DNA from: Geomonas agri
Lineage (GTDB): Bacteria; Desulfobacterota; Desulfuromonadia; Geobacterales; Geobacteraceae
Direction of reading: 5' to 3'
Assembly: GCF_020179605.1 (NCBI RefSeq)
Contig: NZ_JAINZO010000001.1
Location: 1,524,799 to 1,588,798, forward strand
Length of the DNA: 64,000 nt
Positions 53,437-62,162 of this stretch are shown piece by piece. Position 1 is the stretch's first letter; the number at the start of each line of letters is the position of its first letter. The translations under genes and the position numbers were made by a program. Under the pieces are notes generated by a model, which was not told where the DNA came from, did not search any database, and saw only the letters and a list, made by a program, of their open reading frames with translations.

Positions 53437-54819
53437 TCACCCTGGCAGCGTGAAGTAGAAGGTTGCCCCTCGGCCCGGCTCCCCTTCCCCCCAGACGCGG
53501 CCGTTGTGGCGGCGCACGATGCGGCGCACGGTGGCGAGCCCCAAACCTGTGCCGGGAAATTCCCGGTAGGTGTGTAGCCGCTTAAAGGGCTGGAACAGCT
53601 GCCCGGCGCGGCTGCTGTCGAAGCCTGCGCCGTTGTCGCGAATGAAAACGGTGGTCTCCCCATGACCCGTGGTCCTCGTACCGAGTTCCACCTCCGGGGC
53701 CTCAACCTTGGTGCTATATTTCCAGGCGTTGGAGAGGAGGTTCTCCAGCACTACGCGCAAGAGCTGGGGGTCACCGTACACCGGGAGTTGATTGGGGGCG
53801 CGGAAAGAAACCGGGCGATCAGGGTAATCCTGGCGCAGTTGGGCCGCTATCTCCTGTACGGCAGGGGCGAGATCGAAAGTAACGCAGGCAAGTTCCACCT
53901 CGGTGACGCGGCAGAGTACCATCAGCGAGTCGAGCAGCGCTTCCATCTGTATGCAGCCATCATGAACCAGATCAACAAAGAAGCGACCGTTGTCATCGAG
54001 TTGTTCACGGTAGCCGCGCAGTTCTTGCGCGGAGCTGTAAACCCGGGTGAGCGGGGCCCGCATGTCGTGGGAAATGGCGTGGCAGAACGCCTCGAGTTCC
54101 TGGTTTGCCTGTTGCAGTTCCGCGGCCTGGTGGGTGAGCGCAGCGTTAAGGGCGGCGGTTTCTTGTTCGGCGAGCTTGCGAGCGGTAATGTCGCGGACAA
54201 TCTCGATGCCATACAGGGGCTTGCCGTCTTTTCCCTTGAGGGATGAGCCGATCAACTCGACGTAGCCCCCCGTCGCCGATGCTTCCGGCCCCAATTCGGC
54301 GCGGTGCACCTTTCCGTCGTCGAAAGAGGCAAGTATGTGACAGCCCGCGCAGGCCTCGCTCTCCTTGCGGTAGGCCTCATAGCAAAGGCGTCCGGCGTTA
54401 TCACCGGTCATGCGCTGATGGGCGGGGTTTTGATAGAGAACCTTGAGGTCGGGGTCCTGGATGGAAACCGCCTCACCGAGGGCCTCGAAGATCCCCTCCA
54501 TTTTGGCCCGCTCCCTTTGCGCCTCATCCAGCGCAGCCTGCAGTGCTTGTTCCAGGACAGCCTCGTTACGGTGGGCGCGACGGCTGTAGAGTAGCAGGCC
54601 GCCAACCAGGAAAAGCACCAGGGCGAAGTCCTCGTGGCTGTCCGAGGCCAGAAGGAAATCCGCCAGGGGTCTACCGCCAAAGAGGAGGTAATCGAGCAGG
54701 CCGTCAATAATCCAGAACACCAGAACGATCAGCGCTCCCAGGAGTATCTGAAAAATAAAAGAGATGAGCCCAGGTTCGGAGAGCTTGGCCCATCGGGCCA
54801 TGCGCCGCATTACGTCCAT
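53437..54819 (-). CDS. Membrane histidine kinase with a Cys-cluster PAS domain
   Basis: The protein has 460 residues with two N-terminal helices (about 18-45 and 66-82) and almost no periplasmic loop domain. A PAS domain (110-220) contains the spaced Cys set CYEAYRKESEACAGC, a pattern typical of PAS domains suggested to bind iron-sulfur or sense redox; CAGCH also looks like a heme motif but lies in a cytoplasmic domain. Then HisKA with SHDMRAPLTRVYS and HATPase (NLLSNAWKYS, DNGAGFD, GTGLGLATV). Its start overlaps the amrS stop by 10 bases, so the two are probably co-transcribed. No response regulator is adjacent. Confidence 0.87.
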   Translation of the reverse strand: MDVMRRMARWAKLSEPGLISFIFQILLGALIVLVFWIIDGLLDYLLFGGRPLADFLLASDSHEDFALVLFLVGGLLLYSRRAHRNEAVLEQALQAALDEAQRERAKMEGIFEALGEAVSIQDPDLKVLYQNPAHQRMTGDNAGRLCYEAYRKESEACAGCHILASFDDGKVHRAELGPEASATGGYVELIGSSLKGKDGKPLYGIEIVRDITARKLAEQETAALNAALTHQAAELQQANQELEAFCHAISHDMRAPLTRVYSSAQELRGYREQLDDNGRFFVDLVHDGCIQMEALLDSLMVLCRVTEVELACVTFDLAPAVQEIAAQLRQDYPDRPVSFRAPNQLPVYGDPQLLRVVLENLLSNAWKYSTKVEAPEVELGTRTTGHGETTVFIRDNGAGFDSSRAGQLFQPFKRLHTYREFPGTGLGLATVRRIVRRHNGRVWGEGEPGRGATFYFTLPG

Positions 54820-55823
54820 ACACCCTCGATGACGGCCCCGCAGCCGGGGCAGGTTCCATTGCTAAGAAGATTCTTTTCCACCAGGTAGCCGAGCCTCTTA
54901 ATTAGCAGGGCGCCACAGAAAGAGCAATAACTGTTTTCGCCCCCCTCGGCTGGCACGTTGCCCTGGTAGACGAAACGCAGCCCCGCTTCCTGCCCGATGC
55001 GTCTTGCTTTCTGCAAAGTTTCCACCGGCGTGCGCGGCTGGTCGGTGAGGCGGTGCGTCGGGTAGAACTGGGTCACGTGCCAAGGTGTCTCCACCCCCAC
55101 CTCGTCGGCGATGAAGCGGGCGAGCTCGCGCAACTCCTCCTCGGAATCGTTGCGGTTGGGGATCACCAGTGTGGTTAGTTCGACCCAGATGCCCTGCCGC
55201 TTGTAGTCACGGATGCAGTCCAGAACCTCCCCGAGCGCGGCACCAACCACCTGGCGATAAAAGCCATCGCTGAACCCCTTGAGGTCGATGTTGGCAGCGT
55301 CGAGATAGGGGGTGACAACGGCCAAGGCCTCACTGGTTATGTAGCCGTTGGTGACGAAGATGTTCTTGAGCCCGGCAGCCTTGGCAAGTTGAGCGGTCTC
55401 TAAGGCGTACTCGAAGAAGATGGTCGGTTCGGTGTAGGTGTACGCGATGGAGCGGCACCCAGTAGCGAGAGCCCGCTCCACCACGGTCTTCGGCTCCACG
55501 AAACTGCCGGAGCGCCCAACGGTATCTTCGTCGGGCTGGGCGATGGTGTAGTTCTGGCAGTGCAGGCACCTGAAATTGCAGCCGACGGTGGCGACGGAGT
55601 AGGAGCGGCTTCCTGGCAGGAGGTGAAAGAGAGGTTTCTTTTCAATGGGATCAACGTGCTCGGCGACCAGGTTGCCGTAGACCATGGTGTACAACACGCC
55701 GTCGCGGTTCTCACGGACCCGGCAACGGCCGCGCTGCCCCACCCCGATCAGGCAGCAGAAACGGCATAGCCCGCAACGTACCCGGTCCCCATCCAGCTTT
55801 TGGTAAAACATGGCCTCTTTCAT
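54810..55823 (-). CDS. amrS: AmmeMemoRadiSam system radical SAM protein
   Basis: ATG 55823 (GGAGG upstream) gives 337 residues. It shows a first Cys cluster CGLCRFCCLIGVGQRGRC, the radical SAM motif CNFRCLHCQN, then TYTEPTIFFEYALE, GFSDGFYRQVVGA, LVIPNRNDS, and a C-terminal zinc-ribbon-like CSFCGALL...CPGCGAV. AmrS proteins usually go with AMMECR1 (AmrA) and Memo (AmrB) proteins, which are absent from this window. The reaction is unknown. Confidence 0.92.
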   Translation of the reverse strand: MKEAMFYQKLDGDRVRCGLCRFCCLIGVGQRGRCRVRENRDGVLYTMVYGNLVAEHVDPIEKKPLFHLLPGSRSYSVATVGCNFRCLHCQNYTIAQPDEDTVGRSGSFVEPKTVVERALATGCRSIAYTYTEPTIFFEYALETAQLAKAAGLKNIFVTNGYITSEALAVVTPYLDAANIDLKGFSDGFYRQVVGAALGEVLDCIRDYKRQGIWVELTTLVIPNRNDSEEELRELARFIADEVGVETPWHVTQFYPTHRLTDQPRTPVETLQKARRIGQEAGLRFVYQGNVPAEGGENSYCSFCGALLIKRLGYLVEKNLLSNGTCPGCGAVIEGVWT

Positions 55824-56273
55824 GTCGCACCTCCGATTCCGGCGGGCAGGCAAATTAGCGAGCGCAAATATATCATTTAAGGAGCAAAAATTCCAGCGGA
55901 AATTTAAGGAGATGCGGGTCACGACACCGATGTCGTATACATTCCACCAAACCAGTGTTCCATGAAAAAGGAAGCAATTTTTTTTTTCGTTACCTAAATC
56001 ATTTTACGCAAAGGTCAAGGTCAGTAGAACAATTACGCATACCCTTGTTTGATAATGAGAAATAGCATGTAAAACCGGCAACTTACTCCGAATAACAGGG
56101 AGGACGTTGACGAAAAAAGCGGAAATGTTTTAAAATGAAGGCTCAGGGAGAGAGGGAGACACAAAAGCTAAACTACTGTTTTAGGTGACTTTTTCGTAAA
56201 AATAGCACTTGACCAACCGGACCCGTTCTATATATTGTCAAAATCAAAATTACCGTTTGGGGAGAAACAAAAC
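55824..56273. other. AT-rich 450-base region upstream of the zinc-ribbon gene
   Basis: Much more AT-rich than its surroundings (ten T in a row at about 55979-55988). It holds two plus-strand promoter candidates: TTGACG-N18-TAAAAT (56107-56136) and TTGACC-N16-TATATT (56209-56236). Between them lies a weak fold CTAAAC-TACT-GTTTTAG followed by GACTTTTT (about 56169-56195). No credible gene; a 17-codon frame at 56135 lacks a ribosome site. Confidence 0.45.
56209..56236 (+). promoter_or_regulatory. Predicted sigma-70 promoter for the zinc-ribbon gene
   Basis: TTGACC (56209-56214), 16-base spacer, TATATT (56231-56236); the start would be about 30 bases before the ATG at 56274. Confidence 0.55.
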
Positions 56274-56426
56274 ATGAAATGCCCGCATTGTGACAACAAA
56301 GTAGGAATCGAGATCGACATGCATTCCGACGGCTACGCCAAAGACCTGCTGGAATGCACCTCCTGCGGTACGGTCTGGCTCGAGAAAGCGTCCCAGATCA
56401 TCACCGTGAGCAAGCAAGCCGCCTAA
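56274..56426 (+). CDS. Small zinc-ribbon protein (50 residues)
   Basis: ATG 56274 has GGGGAG upstream at good spacing; the frame opens 13 codons earlier without a site. The protein has two Cys pairs, CPHC (3-6) and CTSC, 28-30 residues apart, in MKCPHCDNKVGIEIDMHSDG and LLECTSCGTVWLEKASQI, a compact zinc ribbon with no other domain. It has its own promoter and a long AT-rich upstream region, which suggests regulated expression. The role is unknown. Confidence 0.8.
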   Translation: MKCPHCDNKVGIEIDMHSDGYAKDLLECTSCGTVWLEKASQIITVSKQAA

Positions 56427-56477
56427 ACGGGAATGGGGGCGCTACCGGCGCCCCCCCTCCGCCGTCCCACTTCCTCA

Positions 56478-57620
56478 CTAGCCGAGAGCGATCTCCGGCA
56501 CCACTCTCGCTGCACCAGCGACCAGTCCAGAAAAGAACTCATCGTAAACCGAAGCCATGCGTCCCCAGTCGTAACGTGCCACGTGCCCGTCCAGGCCGGC
56601 CCGCCTCTTCGGGACCCCGGTGAGCATGTCCCGCAAACGGTCCACCAGCGACTCGTCATTCCGGTAGAGAACGGCCTCAATGCTGCAATCCGGCACATGC
56701 TCCGGATAGGCCAGCCGGTCCGGCAGCAGCGCCTGGCAGCCGCAGTAGAGCGCCTGCACCACGCTGGCACCGAAGAACTCCTGGCGGGAGGTAACCGGCA
56801 GAATATCTGCACGCCAGAGCCATTGCGCGTACTCCCCAAAACTCTTCTGGTAGCCCCACTCCGCCACGCGCGCGCCGAGCCTCTCCCGCGCCTGCTGGAA
56901 GACCGCCGGCACCCGCCCGAAGGACTCCCCTAAAACCGCCACCCGGAACTCGATCCCCTCTTCGGCCAACTGGTACAGCGCCTCGAAAAAGACCTCCGGT
57001 GCCTTATCGTACTCCCAGCGGTGGTTCCACAGTAACAGCGGCGCCTCCGCCTCGCGCGCTATCTCCGGGCGAAAGGGCTCCAGCTTGCCTAGGTCCAGCC
57101 CCAGGGGGAGTACCCGGCTTTTGGCCGCGATCGCATCGACGCTGGTGAGATCGACGGCATCAGGGAAACGCTTCAGGAAAGCGGGGAGTTCGCCCAGGAA
57201 GGAATTCATGTGGTAGCGGGAGTTGAACAAGACGGCATCGGCTGCCAGGGCGCTCACGTAGTTGATAAAGGCGTAGTGCAGGTCGCGCTGTGAGTCAGGA
57301 TCGGGGTCGCCGGGTGACCAGGGATAGGTGAGCTGGTTTTCGTGGAAGTAGATGGCGCTCGGGCACCCGTCGCTGAGCGGCCGGGTCAGCGCCAGGAAGG
57401 TAGTCAGGTCGAGCATGTCCGTGGCGAGGATGACGTCAGGGCGCGCTCCAGCGGCGAGGAAGCGGCTGGCGAGGGTGACAGCGCCGCCGTGCATGCGCCA
57501 TTTCCAGTTGCGCCCGGCCAGGGTGAACAGTTCGACGGAGTGGCTCGAATGGGCGGCGTACTCGGTGGCCCAGGCGGCATGCGACCCGGTGCAATAGGGC
57601 TCGACGAGGGCGATGTGCAT
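56478..57620 (-). CDS. Bacterial homologue of tRNA-queuosine mannosyltransferase (QTMAN/GTDC1, DUF3524)
   Basis: This 380-residue cytosolic GT-B glycosyltransferase has an N-terminal half that fits the GTDC1 family closely: VEPYCTGSHAAWATEY, FTLAGRNWKWRMHGGA, SAIYFHENQLTYPWSPG and DAVLFNSRYHMNSFLGELP. The donor-binding half follows (LGLDLGKLEPFRP, WNHRWEYDKAPEVFFEAL, PVTSRQEFFGASVVQALYCG). In vertebrates this enzyme mannosylates queuosine in tRNA-Asp. With tgt and queA in the same window, a mannosyl-Q modification is a fair inference, but specificity is not provable from sequence. Single gene. Confidence 0.82.
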   Translation of the reverse strand: MHIALVEPYCTGSHAAWATEYAAHSSHSVELFTLAGRNWKWRMHGGAVTLASRFLAAGARPDVILATDMLDLTTFLALTRPLSDGCPSAIYFHENQLTYPWSPGDPDPDSQRDLHYAFINYVSALAADAVLFNSRYHMNSFLGELPAFLKRFPDAVDLTSVDAIAAKSRVLPLGLDLGKLEPFRPEIAREAEAPLLLWNHRWEYDKAPEVFFEALYQLAEEGIEFRVAVLGESFGRVPAVFQQARERLGARVAEWGYQKSFGEYAQWLWRADILPVTSRQEFFGASVVQALYCGCQALLPDRLAYPEHVPDCSIEAVLYRNDESLVDRLRDMLTGVPKRRAGLDGHVARYDWGRMASVYDEFFSGLVAGAARVVPEIALG

Positions 57621-57660
57621 GGCTGGCGCTCCTATCGGGCCGGGAAAGCCCCGGCGGTAG

Positions 57661-58761
57661 TTAAAACATGAAGCGCCGCATGCTGATGTTGAGCAGGATG
57701 CCGACCCCTACCATCGAGGTAACCATGGAGGTCCCCCCGTAGGAAAAGAAAGGAAGCGGCACTCCGACCACCGGCATCAGGCCGATAACCATCCCCATGT
57801 TGATGGCAATGTGCCAGAAGAGCATGGCGGTAACCCCGACGGCAAGCAGCGAGCCGAAGCGGTCGTTGCATTTCTTGGCGATCCCCAGTCCCCACAGGAT
57901 CAGGAACAGGTAGAGGGCAAGTATGAGCAGGCAGCCAAGAAAGCCCCATTCTTCGGCAAAAACGGAGAAGGCAAAGTCGGTGTGCTGTTCGGGAAGAAAG
58001 CGCAACTGGGACTGGGTCCCCTGCATGAACCCCTTGCCGAAGGTGGCGCCGGAACCGACCGCGATCTTGCTCTGGATGATGTGATAGCCGCTCCCCAGCG
58101 GGTCGAGGTCGGGGTTCAGGAAGTTGTAGATGCGCTTTTTCTGGTAGTCGTGGAGCAGGAACTGCCAGGCGATCACCACGGTGGGGACCGCTGCGGCGAA
58201 GATGGTTCCTAAGGCCGACCAGCGCACCCCGACGAAGAGGAGCATGGTGCCGGCGATGAGGGAAACCAGGATGGCGGTGCCAAGGTCAGGCTGCTTCATG
58301 ATCAGCACGGCGGGTATCCCCAAGAGCAACAGCGGCTGCACTAGTTCCTTGAGGGTAAGCCCCTTGAAGACCGGATAGCGGCTGAAGAAGCGGGCGAAGG
58401 TCATGATGATGACGATCTTCATCGGCTCGGAGGGCTGCATGTTGAAGAACCCCAAGCTGATCCAGCGCGTAGCGCCCATGGTGGTCTTGCCGGCAACCAG
58501 CACCAGTAGGAGCAGCACCAGCACCCCGCCGTAAAGCCAGTAGGCGAAATCCTCTAGCATATGGTAGTCGAGGCTGCAGACCGTGAGGCACAGGCCAAGC
58601 CCCGCCACGATCCAGTAGAGTTGCTTCAGGTAATAGGGCGTGCCGATGTCCCGGTACGAGGACGAGGCGCTGTATATGTTGATGACACCGAAGGCGGTGA
58701 TGAGCAGTACCACCCCTAACAGGGTCCAGTCGAAGTTGGTGAATAGCCGTCTATCGAACAT
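57661..58761 (-). CDS. rodA: Rod-shape SEDS peptidoglycan polymerase RodA
   Basis: ATG 58761 (MFDRRLFTNFDW) gives 366 residues, the normal RodA length; the longer frame is a shadow of mrdA. There are about ten membrane helices, with WISLGFFNMQPSEPMKI, MKQPDLGTAILV, GSGATFGKGFMQGTQSQLRFLPEQHTDFAFSVFAEEWGF and PLPFFSYGGTSMVTSMVGVGIL. It pairs with PBP2 (mrdA), whose 3' end it overlaps by 11 bases. Confidence 0.96.
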   Translation of the reverse strand: MFDRRLFTNFDWTLLGVVLLITAFGVINIYSASSSYRDIGTPYYLKQLYWIVAGLGLCLTVCSLDYHMLEDFAYWLYGGVLVLLLLVLVAGKTTMGATRWISLGFFNMQPSEPMKIVIIMTFARFFSRYPVFKGLTLKELVQPLLLLGIPAVLIMKQPDLGTAILVSLIAGTMLLFVGVRWSALGTIFAAAVPTVVIAWQFLLHDYQKKRIYNFLNPDLDPLGSGYHIIQSKIAVGSGATFGKGFMQGTQSQLRFLPEQHTDFAFSVFAEEWGFLGCLLILALYLFLILWGLGIAKKCNDRFGSLLAVGVTAMLFWHIAINMGMVIGLMPVVGVPLPFFSYGGTSMVTSMVGVGILLNISMRRFMF

Positions 58762-60739
58762 CTCTGCCTCGTTTATCGCTACCCGCGGCGTTGACTGCGG
58801 CCGGGGCGGGTTTGGTCGTTGCCGGGGCGGGTTTCGTCGTTGCCGGCGCGGCGTCATCGGGTTCGGCCACCCCTTCGCCCCCTTCTTCATCCTTGGGTAC
58901 TGCCTTGGGAACGGGCTTCTTGATGACCCCCTTACCCTCGAAGTAAGCGCGCAGGATTTTACCGGCCACCGGTGCCGCTGCCGAACCGCCGTGCTCGCCG
59001 TGTTCGACGATGACGGCCACCGCGATCTCGGGCTTCTCAAAGGGGGCGAAGGAGACAAAGAGCGCGTGATCGCGGAAGCGGTACGGCACCCCCCCTTTGC
59101 TGTCGCGCAGCTTGACCACCTGGGATGAACCGGTTTTGCCAGCCACCTTCACCTCCCACAGCCGCGCACTGCCGCCAGTGCCGTGCGCCTCGTTGACAAC
59201 GGCCAGCAACCCTTCCTTGACGAAGCGATAGGTCGCCGGTTTCAGTCCGGTCTTGCCCAGCACCTGCGGTGCGAAGTCCTGCAGCACCTTGCCGTCGGAG
59301 TCAACCACGCGCTTGACCAGGTGCGGCCGTAAGATGGTACCCTCGTTGGCCACGGTGGCGATCATGGAAGCAAGCTGCACCGGGGTGGTGAGTACGTACC
59401 CCTGACCGATGCCTACGGGGAGGGTCTCGCCGGAATACCACTTCTTGCCGAAGCGCTTGAGCTTCCACTCCTGAGTGGGGATCACCCCCCCCTTCTCGTT
59501 CTCCAGGCCGATGCCCAGTGGTGCTCCCAGCCCGAACAGTTTGGCGTACTTGGCGATCCGGTCCACGCCCAGGCGCTCGGCCAGCTTATAGTAGTAGACG
59601 TCGCACGATTCCCGGAGCGACTTCTTTAGGTTCACTTCGCCGTGCCCCTTGTGGTCCCAGCAGCGGAAGGTGGCGTTACCGAACTTGTAGGAGCCGGTGC
59701 AATGGATGGTAGTGTGCTCGTCAATGAGCCCCTCCTCCAACCCGGCAATGGCGGTGATGATCTTGAAGGTGGAGCCGGGGGGATACATCCCCTTGAGCGC
59801 CTTGTTCTCCAGGGGGTGACGCTCATCCTCCAGATACTTCTTCCAGACATCGGGGGGCATACGACCGGTGAAATGGGCCGGGTCGAAGTCGGGGCTGGAA
59901 ACGAAGGCGAGGATTTCGCCGGTATTAACATCCATGGCCACGGCGGCGCCGGCCTGGTCGCCCAGGGCCTGTTCAGCGGCTTTCTGCATCTCCAGGTCGA
60001 TGGTAAGCATGACCGTGTTGCCGACGGTTGAGCCAGTCTCCGCAACCGTGCGCAGGAAGCGGCCGCGTGCATCCACCTCGATCTGACGGCCACCGTCGGT
60101 GCCATGCAGGAAGGATTCCCAGGACCTCTCGACGCCGCTCTTGCCAATGTAATCGCCGGCGTTGTAGTCGCGGTAGCGCTCCGAGTTCAGTTCGTCCTCG
60201 GACACCTCGCCGAGGTATCCCAAAAGGTGAGAAGCGAGTGTGCCGTTGGTGTAGGCCCGGATCGGCTTCATCTCGATGTTGACCCCGGAAAGGGCGAGCC
60301 GATTTTCCTCGAGAAATTCCATCTGGTCGCGAGTGATGCCGGAGGCGACCACCAGGGGGTAGTACTTGGCCCTCCCCTGCCCCTTGTTCCACTTGGTCTC
60401 GATCTCAGTGCGGTCCAGGTTGAGGTAGTGCGCCAGGTTGTCGATCAGCTGTTCCTTGTTTTTGACGTCCTGCGGGATGACCGCAACCGAGAACGAGGGG
60501 GTGTTGGAAACCAGCACCTTGCCGTTGCGGTCCAGTATGGCTCCGCGCGGGGCAGCCACCGGGACGAAGCGGAGCCGGTTGTTCTCGGACTGGTCGATCA
60601 GGTCCTCGGCGCTGATCACCTGCAGGTACCAAAGTCTGGCCAGCAGCAGAAAAAAGACGGCGCAGGCGCCCAGGGAGAGGCCGATGATGCGGCGGCCGCC
60701 ACCATCGTCGTCGGGAAGGATATTGTTCAGGGGCTTCAT
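58751..60739 (-). CDS. mrdA: Penicillin-binding protein 2
   Basis: This 662-residue transpeptidase acts in cell elongation. It has an N-terminal helix, a PBP dimer domain (GAILDRNGKVLVSNTPSFSVAV), and the transpeptidase motifs YPPGSTFKIITA (Ser-x-x-Lys), RESCDVYYY (Ser-x-Asn position is S-C-D) and VAGKTGSSQ (KTG). The C-terminal tail after about 620 is Pro/Ala/Lys/Thr-rich with a repeated APATTKP unit from a 21-base tandem repeat (about 58796-58849). It overlaps mreD upstream (4 bases) and rodA downstream. Confidence 0.96.
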   Translation of the reverse strand: MKPLNNILPDDDGGGRRIIGLSLGACAVFFLLLARLWYLQVISAEDLIDQSENNRLRFVPVAAPRGAILDRNGKVLVSNTPSFSVAVIPQDVKNKEQLIDNLAHYLNLDRTEIETKWNKGQGRAKYYPLVVASGITRDQMEFLEENRLALSGVNIEMKPIRAYTNGTLASHLLGYLGEVSEDELNSERYRDYNAGDYIGKSGVERSWESFLHGTDGGRQIEVDARGRFLRTVAETGSTVGNTVMLTIDLEMQKAAEQALGDQAGAAVAMDVNTGEILAFVSSPDFDPAHFTGRMPPDVWKKYLEDERHPLENKALKGMYPPGSTFKIITAIAGLEEGLIDEHTTIHCTGSYKFGNATFRCWDHKGHGEVNLKKSLRESCDVYYYKLAERLGVDRIAKYAKLFGLGAPLGIGLENEKGGVIPTQEWKLKRFGKKWYSGETLPVGIGQGYVLTTPVQLASMIATVANEGTILRPHLVKRVVDSDGKVLQDFAPQVLGKTGLKPATYRFVKEGLLAVVNEAHGTGGSARLWEVKVAGKTGSSQVVKLRDSKGGVPYRFRDHALFVSFAPFEKPEIAVAVIVEHGEHGGSAAAPVAGKILRAYFEGKGVIKKPVPKAVPKDEEGGEGVAEPDDAAPATTKPAPATTKPAPAAVNAAGSDKRGRDVR

Positions 60740-61218
60740 CTCGCCTCCTCGACCGGGAGCCTTACCCCGGAAAAAAGGGAGGCGATCAACGCGTTGATCA
60801 GGGCCTGCGGAACGAGCGCAGGCAACAGCGAGGCGTACAGGCCGTTACCGACCGAGAAGACCAGAAGCAGTACAAGGTTCAAGAGGGCACTCATGATAGT
60901 AGCGATAAAGACAACCAACACGAATAAGGCGCGGTTGTCGGTGTAGAGTCGATCGGCAAGCTCAGACAAAAGGGTATAGATGCAGAGATAGGAGAAGGCA
61001 TGCAGGCCAAGGTAGATACCGCTGAAGCTGTCCTGCAACAGCCCCAGGGCGAAGACGGCAACGCCGGCAAAGCGGTGCGGCAGTTTGAGCCCCAGGTACA
61101 CCACCAGGATGATGAGCAGGTTGGGCTGAAAAGGGTCCTGCAGGTACCTGGGGAGCAGCGTCATCTGCAACAGCAGGGCGGCTATGACGATGGCGGCTAT
61201 TTTGAGATAGGCAATCAC
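60736..61218 (-). CDS. mreD: Rod-shape-determining protein MreD
   Basis: This 160-residue protein is very hydrophobic with about five membrane helices (AAIVIAALLLQMTLLPRYL, FQPNLLIILVVYLGLKL, GVAVFALGLLQDSFSG). Its family identity is supported by order between mreC and mrdA; it overlaps mrdA by 4 bases (ATGA). Confidence 0.93.
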   Translation of the reverse strand: MIAYLKIAAIVIAALLLQMTLLPRYLQDPFQPNLLIILVVYLGLKLPHRFAGVAVFALGLLQDSFSGIYLGLHAFSYLCIYTLLSELADRLYTDNRALFVLVVFIATIMSALLNLVLLLVFSVGNGLYASLLPALVPQALINALIASLFSGVRLPVEEAR

Positions 61219-61242
61219 TGGGCTAACCCGTGTTGAAGGAAT

Positions 61243-62067
61243 CTACTCATCGCGCTGCTTGACCAGTACCAGCGCCTCTTCCAGCGTGCCGATGTTGACC
61301 AGCGGGCGCACCTCGATGGTCTGGAACACACCGTACTCACCCTTTTTCACCATGGTGACCTCCCCGATGGGGAGCCCCTTGGGGAAGACGCCGCCGATGC
61401 CGGAGCTGATCACGGTATCGCCGACCTTGACGTCTTCGTCCTTGACGGTGAATTCCAGGGAGCAGCGCCCGCCACCGGCACCGCGGACCACGCCGCGAGC
61501 GCGGGAGCGCTGAACGATTGCGGCGATGGCGCTGGCGTGGTCGGTGAGCAGGAGCACCCGGGACGAGTGCGGCGCCACCTTGACCAGGCGGCCGACTACC
61601 CCGCCGATGGATACCACCGGCATCCCTTCCTGTAGCCCGTCGGCGCTGCCGCGATCGACTACCAGGGTTTTGAACCAGGCCGAGCTGTCCTCGCCGATCA
61701 CCGACACCGCCAGGGACGGCACGGCGATGCTCTCCTTGAGGTCCAGGAGCTGCTTGAGCCGCATGTTGGCAGCAACCGCCTCGTTGTCGGCGATGATGCG
61801 CGCGTTCAGGCGTTTCACGCTCTTTCTGAGTTCGATGTTCTCACGGCGCACATCGATCAGGTCGATGTAGTTGTTCCATATGTCGCTGAAAAAGCCGGTC
61901 GCGCTGGCCGCGGAACCAGCCACCGGAGCGGTAATTCCCATCACGGTGCGTTCGACGGGATTAGCGTGCTCCTTGTTCCTGAGGTTCAGGGCGTAGGTCA
62001 GAAAGGCCGCCAGAAACAGCAGAGCGGTCAACAGGAAACGCCGGTAGCGGATCAGAAGGTTTTTCAT
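61243..62067 (-). CDS. mreC: Rod-shape-determining protein MreC
   Basis: ATG 62067 (GAGG upstream) gives 274 residues. One N-terminal helix is followed by a coiled coil (NYIDLIDVRRENIELRKSVKRL) and the periplasmic MreC beta domain (VVDRGSADGLQEGMPVVSIGGVVGRLVKV, SGIGGVFPKGLPIGEV). It heads mreC-mreD-mrdA-rodA. mreB, which usually precedes mreC, is not here. Confidence 0.94.
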   Translation of the reverse strand: MKNLLIRYRRFLLTALLFLAAFLTYALNLRNKEHANPVERTVMGITAPVAGSAASATGFFSDIWNNYIDLIDVRRENIELRKSVKRLNARIIADNEAVAANMRLKQLLDLKESIAVPSLAVSVIGEDSSAWFKTLVVDRGSADGLQEGMPVVSIGGVVGRLVKVAPHSSRVLLLTDHASAIAAIVQRSRARGVVRGAGGGRCSLEFTVKDEDVKVGDTVISSGIGGVFPKGLPIGEVTMVKKGEYGVFQTIEVRPLVNIGTLEEALVLVKQRDE

Positions 62068-62083
62068 CGGCCTCAAAAAATGG

Positions 62084-62106
62084 TTAGGGGGCACAATGCC
62101 CCCTAA
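62084..62106 (-). terminator. Hairpin between the RmlC-like gene and mreC
   Basis: TTAGGGGGCA-CAA-TGCCCCCTAA, a perfect 10-bp stem; on the minus strand CCATTTTTT follows. It lies about 57 bases after the RmlC-like stop and just before the mreC start. Confidence 0.65.
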
Positions 62107-62162
62107 AGAAAAAATGACGATCCAGAATCACAAAATTTTGTTACGGAGTGCAGCGAACCGTC

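Noticed and set aside
54300-54380. CAGCH in the kinase at 53437-54819 as a c-type heme site
   Set aside because: The motif lies in a cytoplasmic PAS domain, where c-type heme is not attached; the Cys spacing fits the PAS Cys-cluster type better.
56135-56188. 17-codon frame after the first promoter candidate upstream of the zinc-ribbon gene
   Set aside because: No ribosome site and the ATG overlaps the -10 element.
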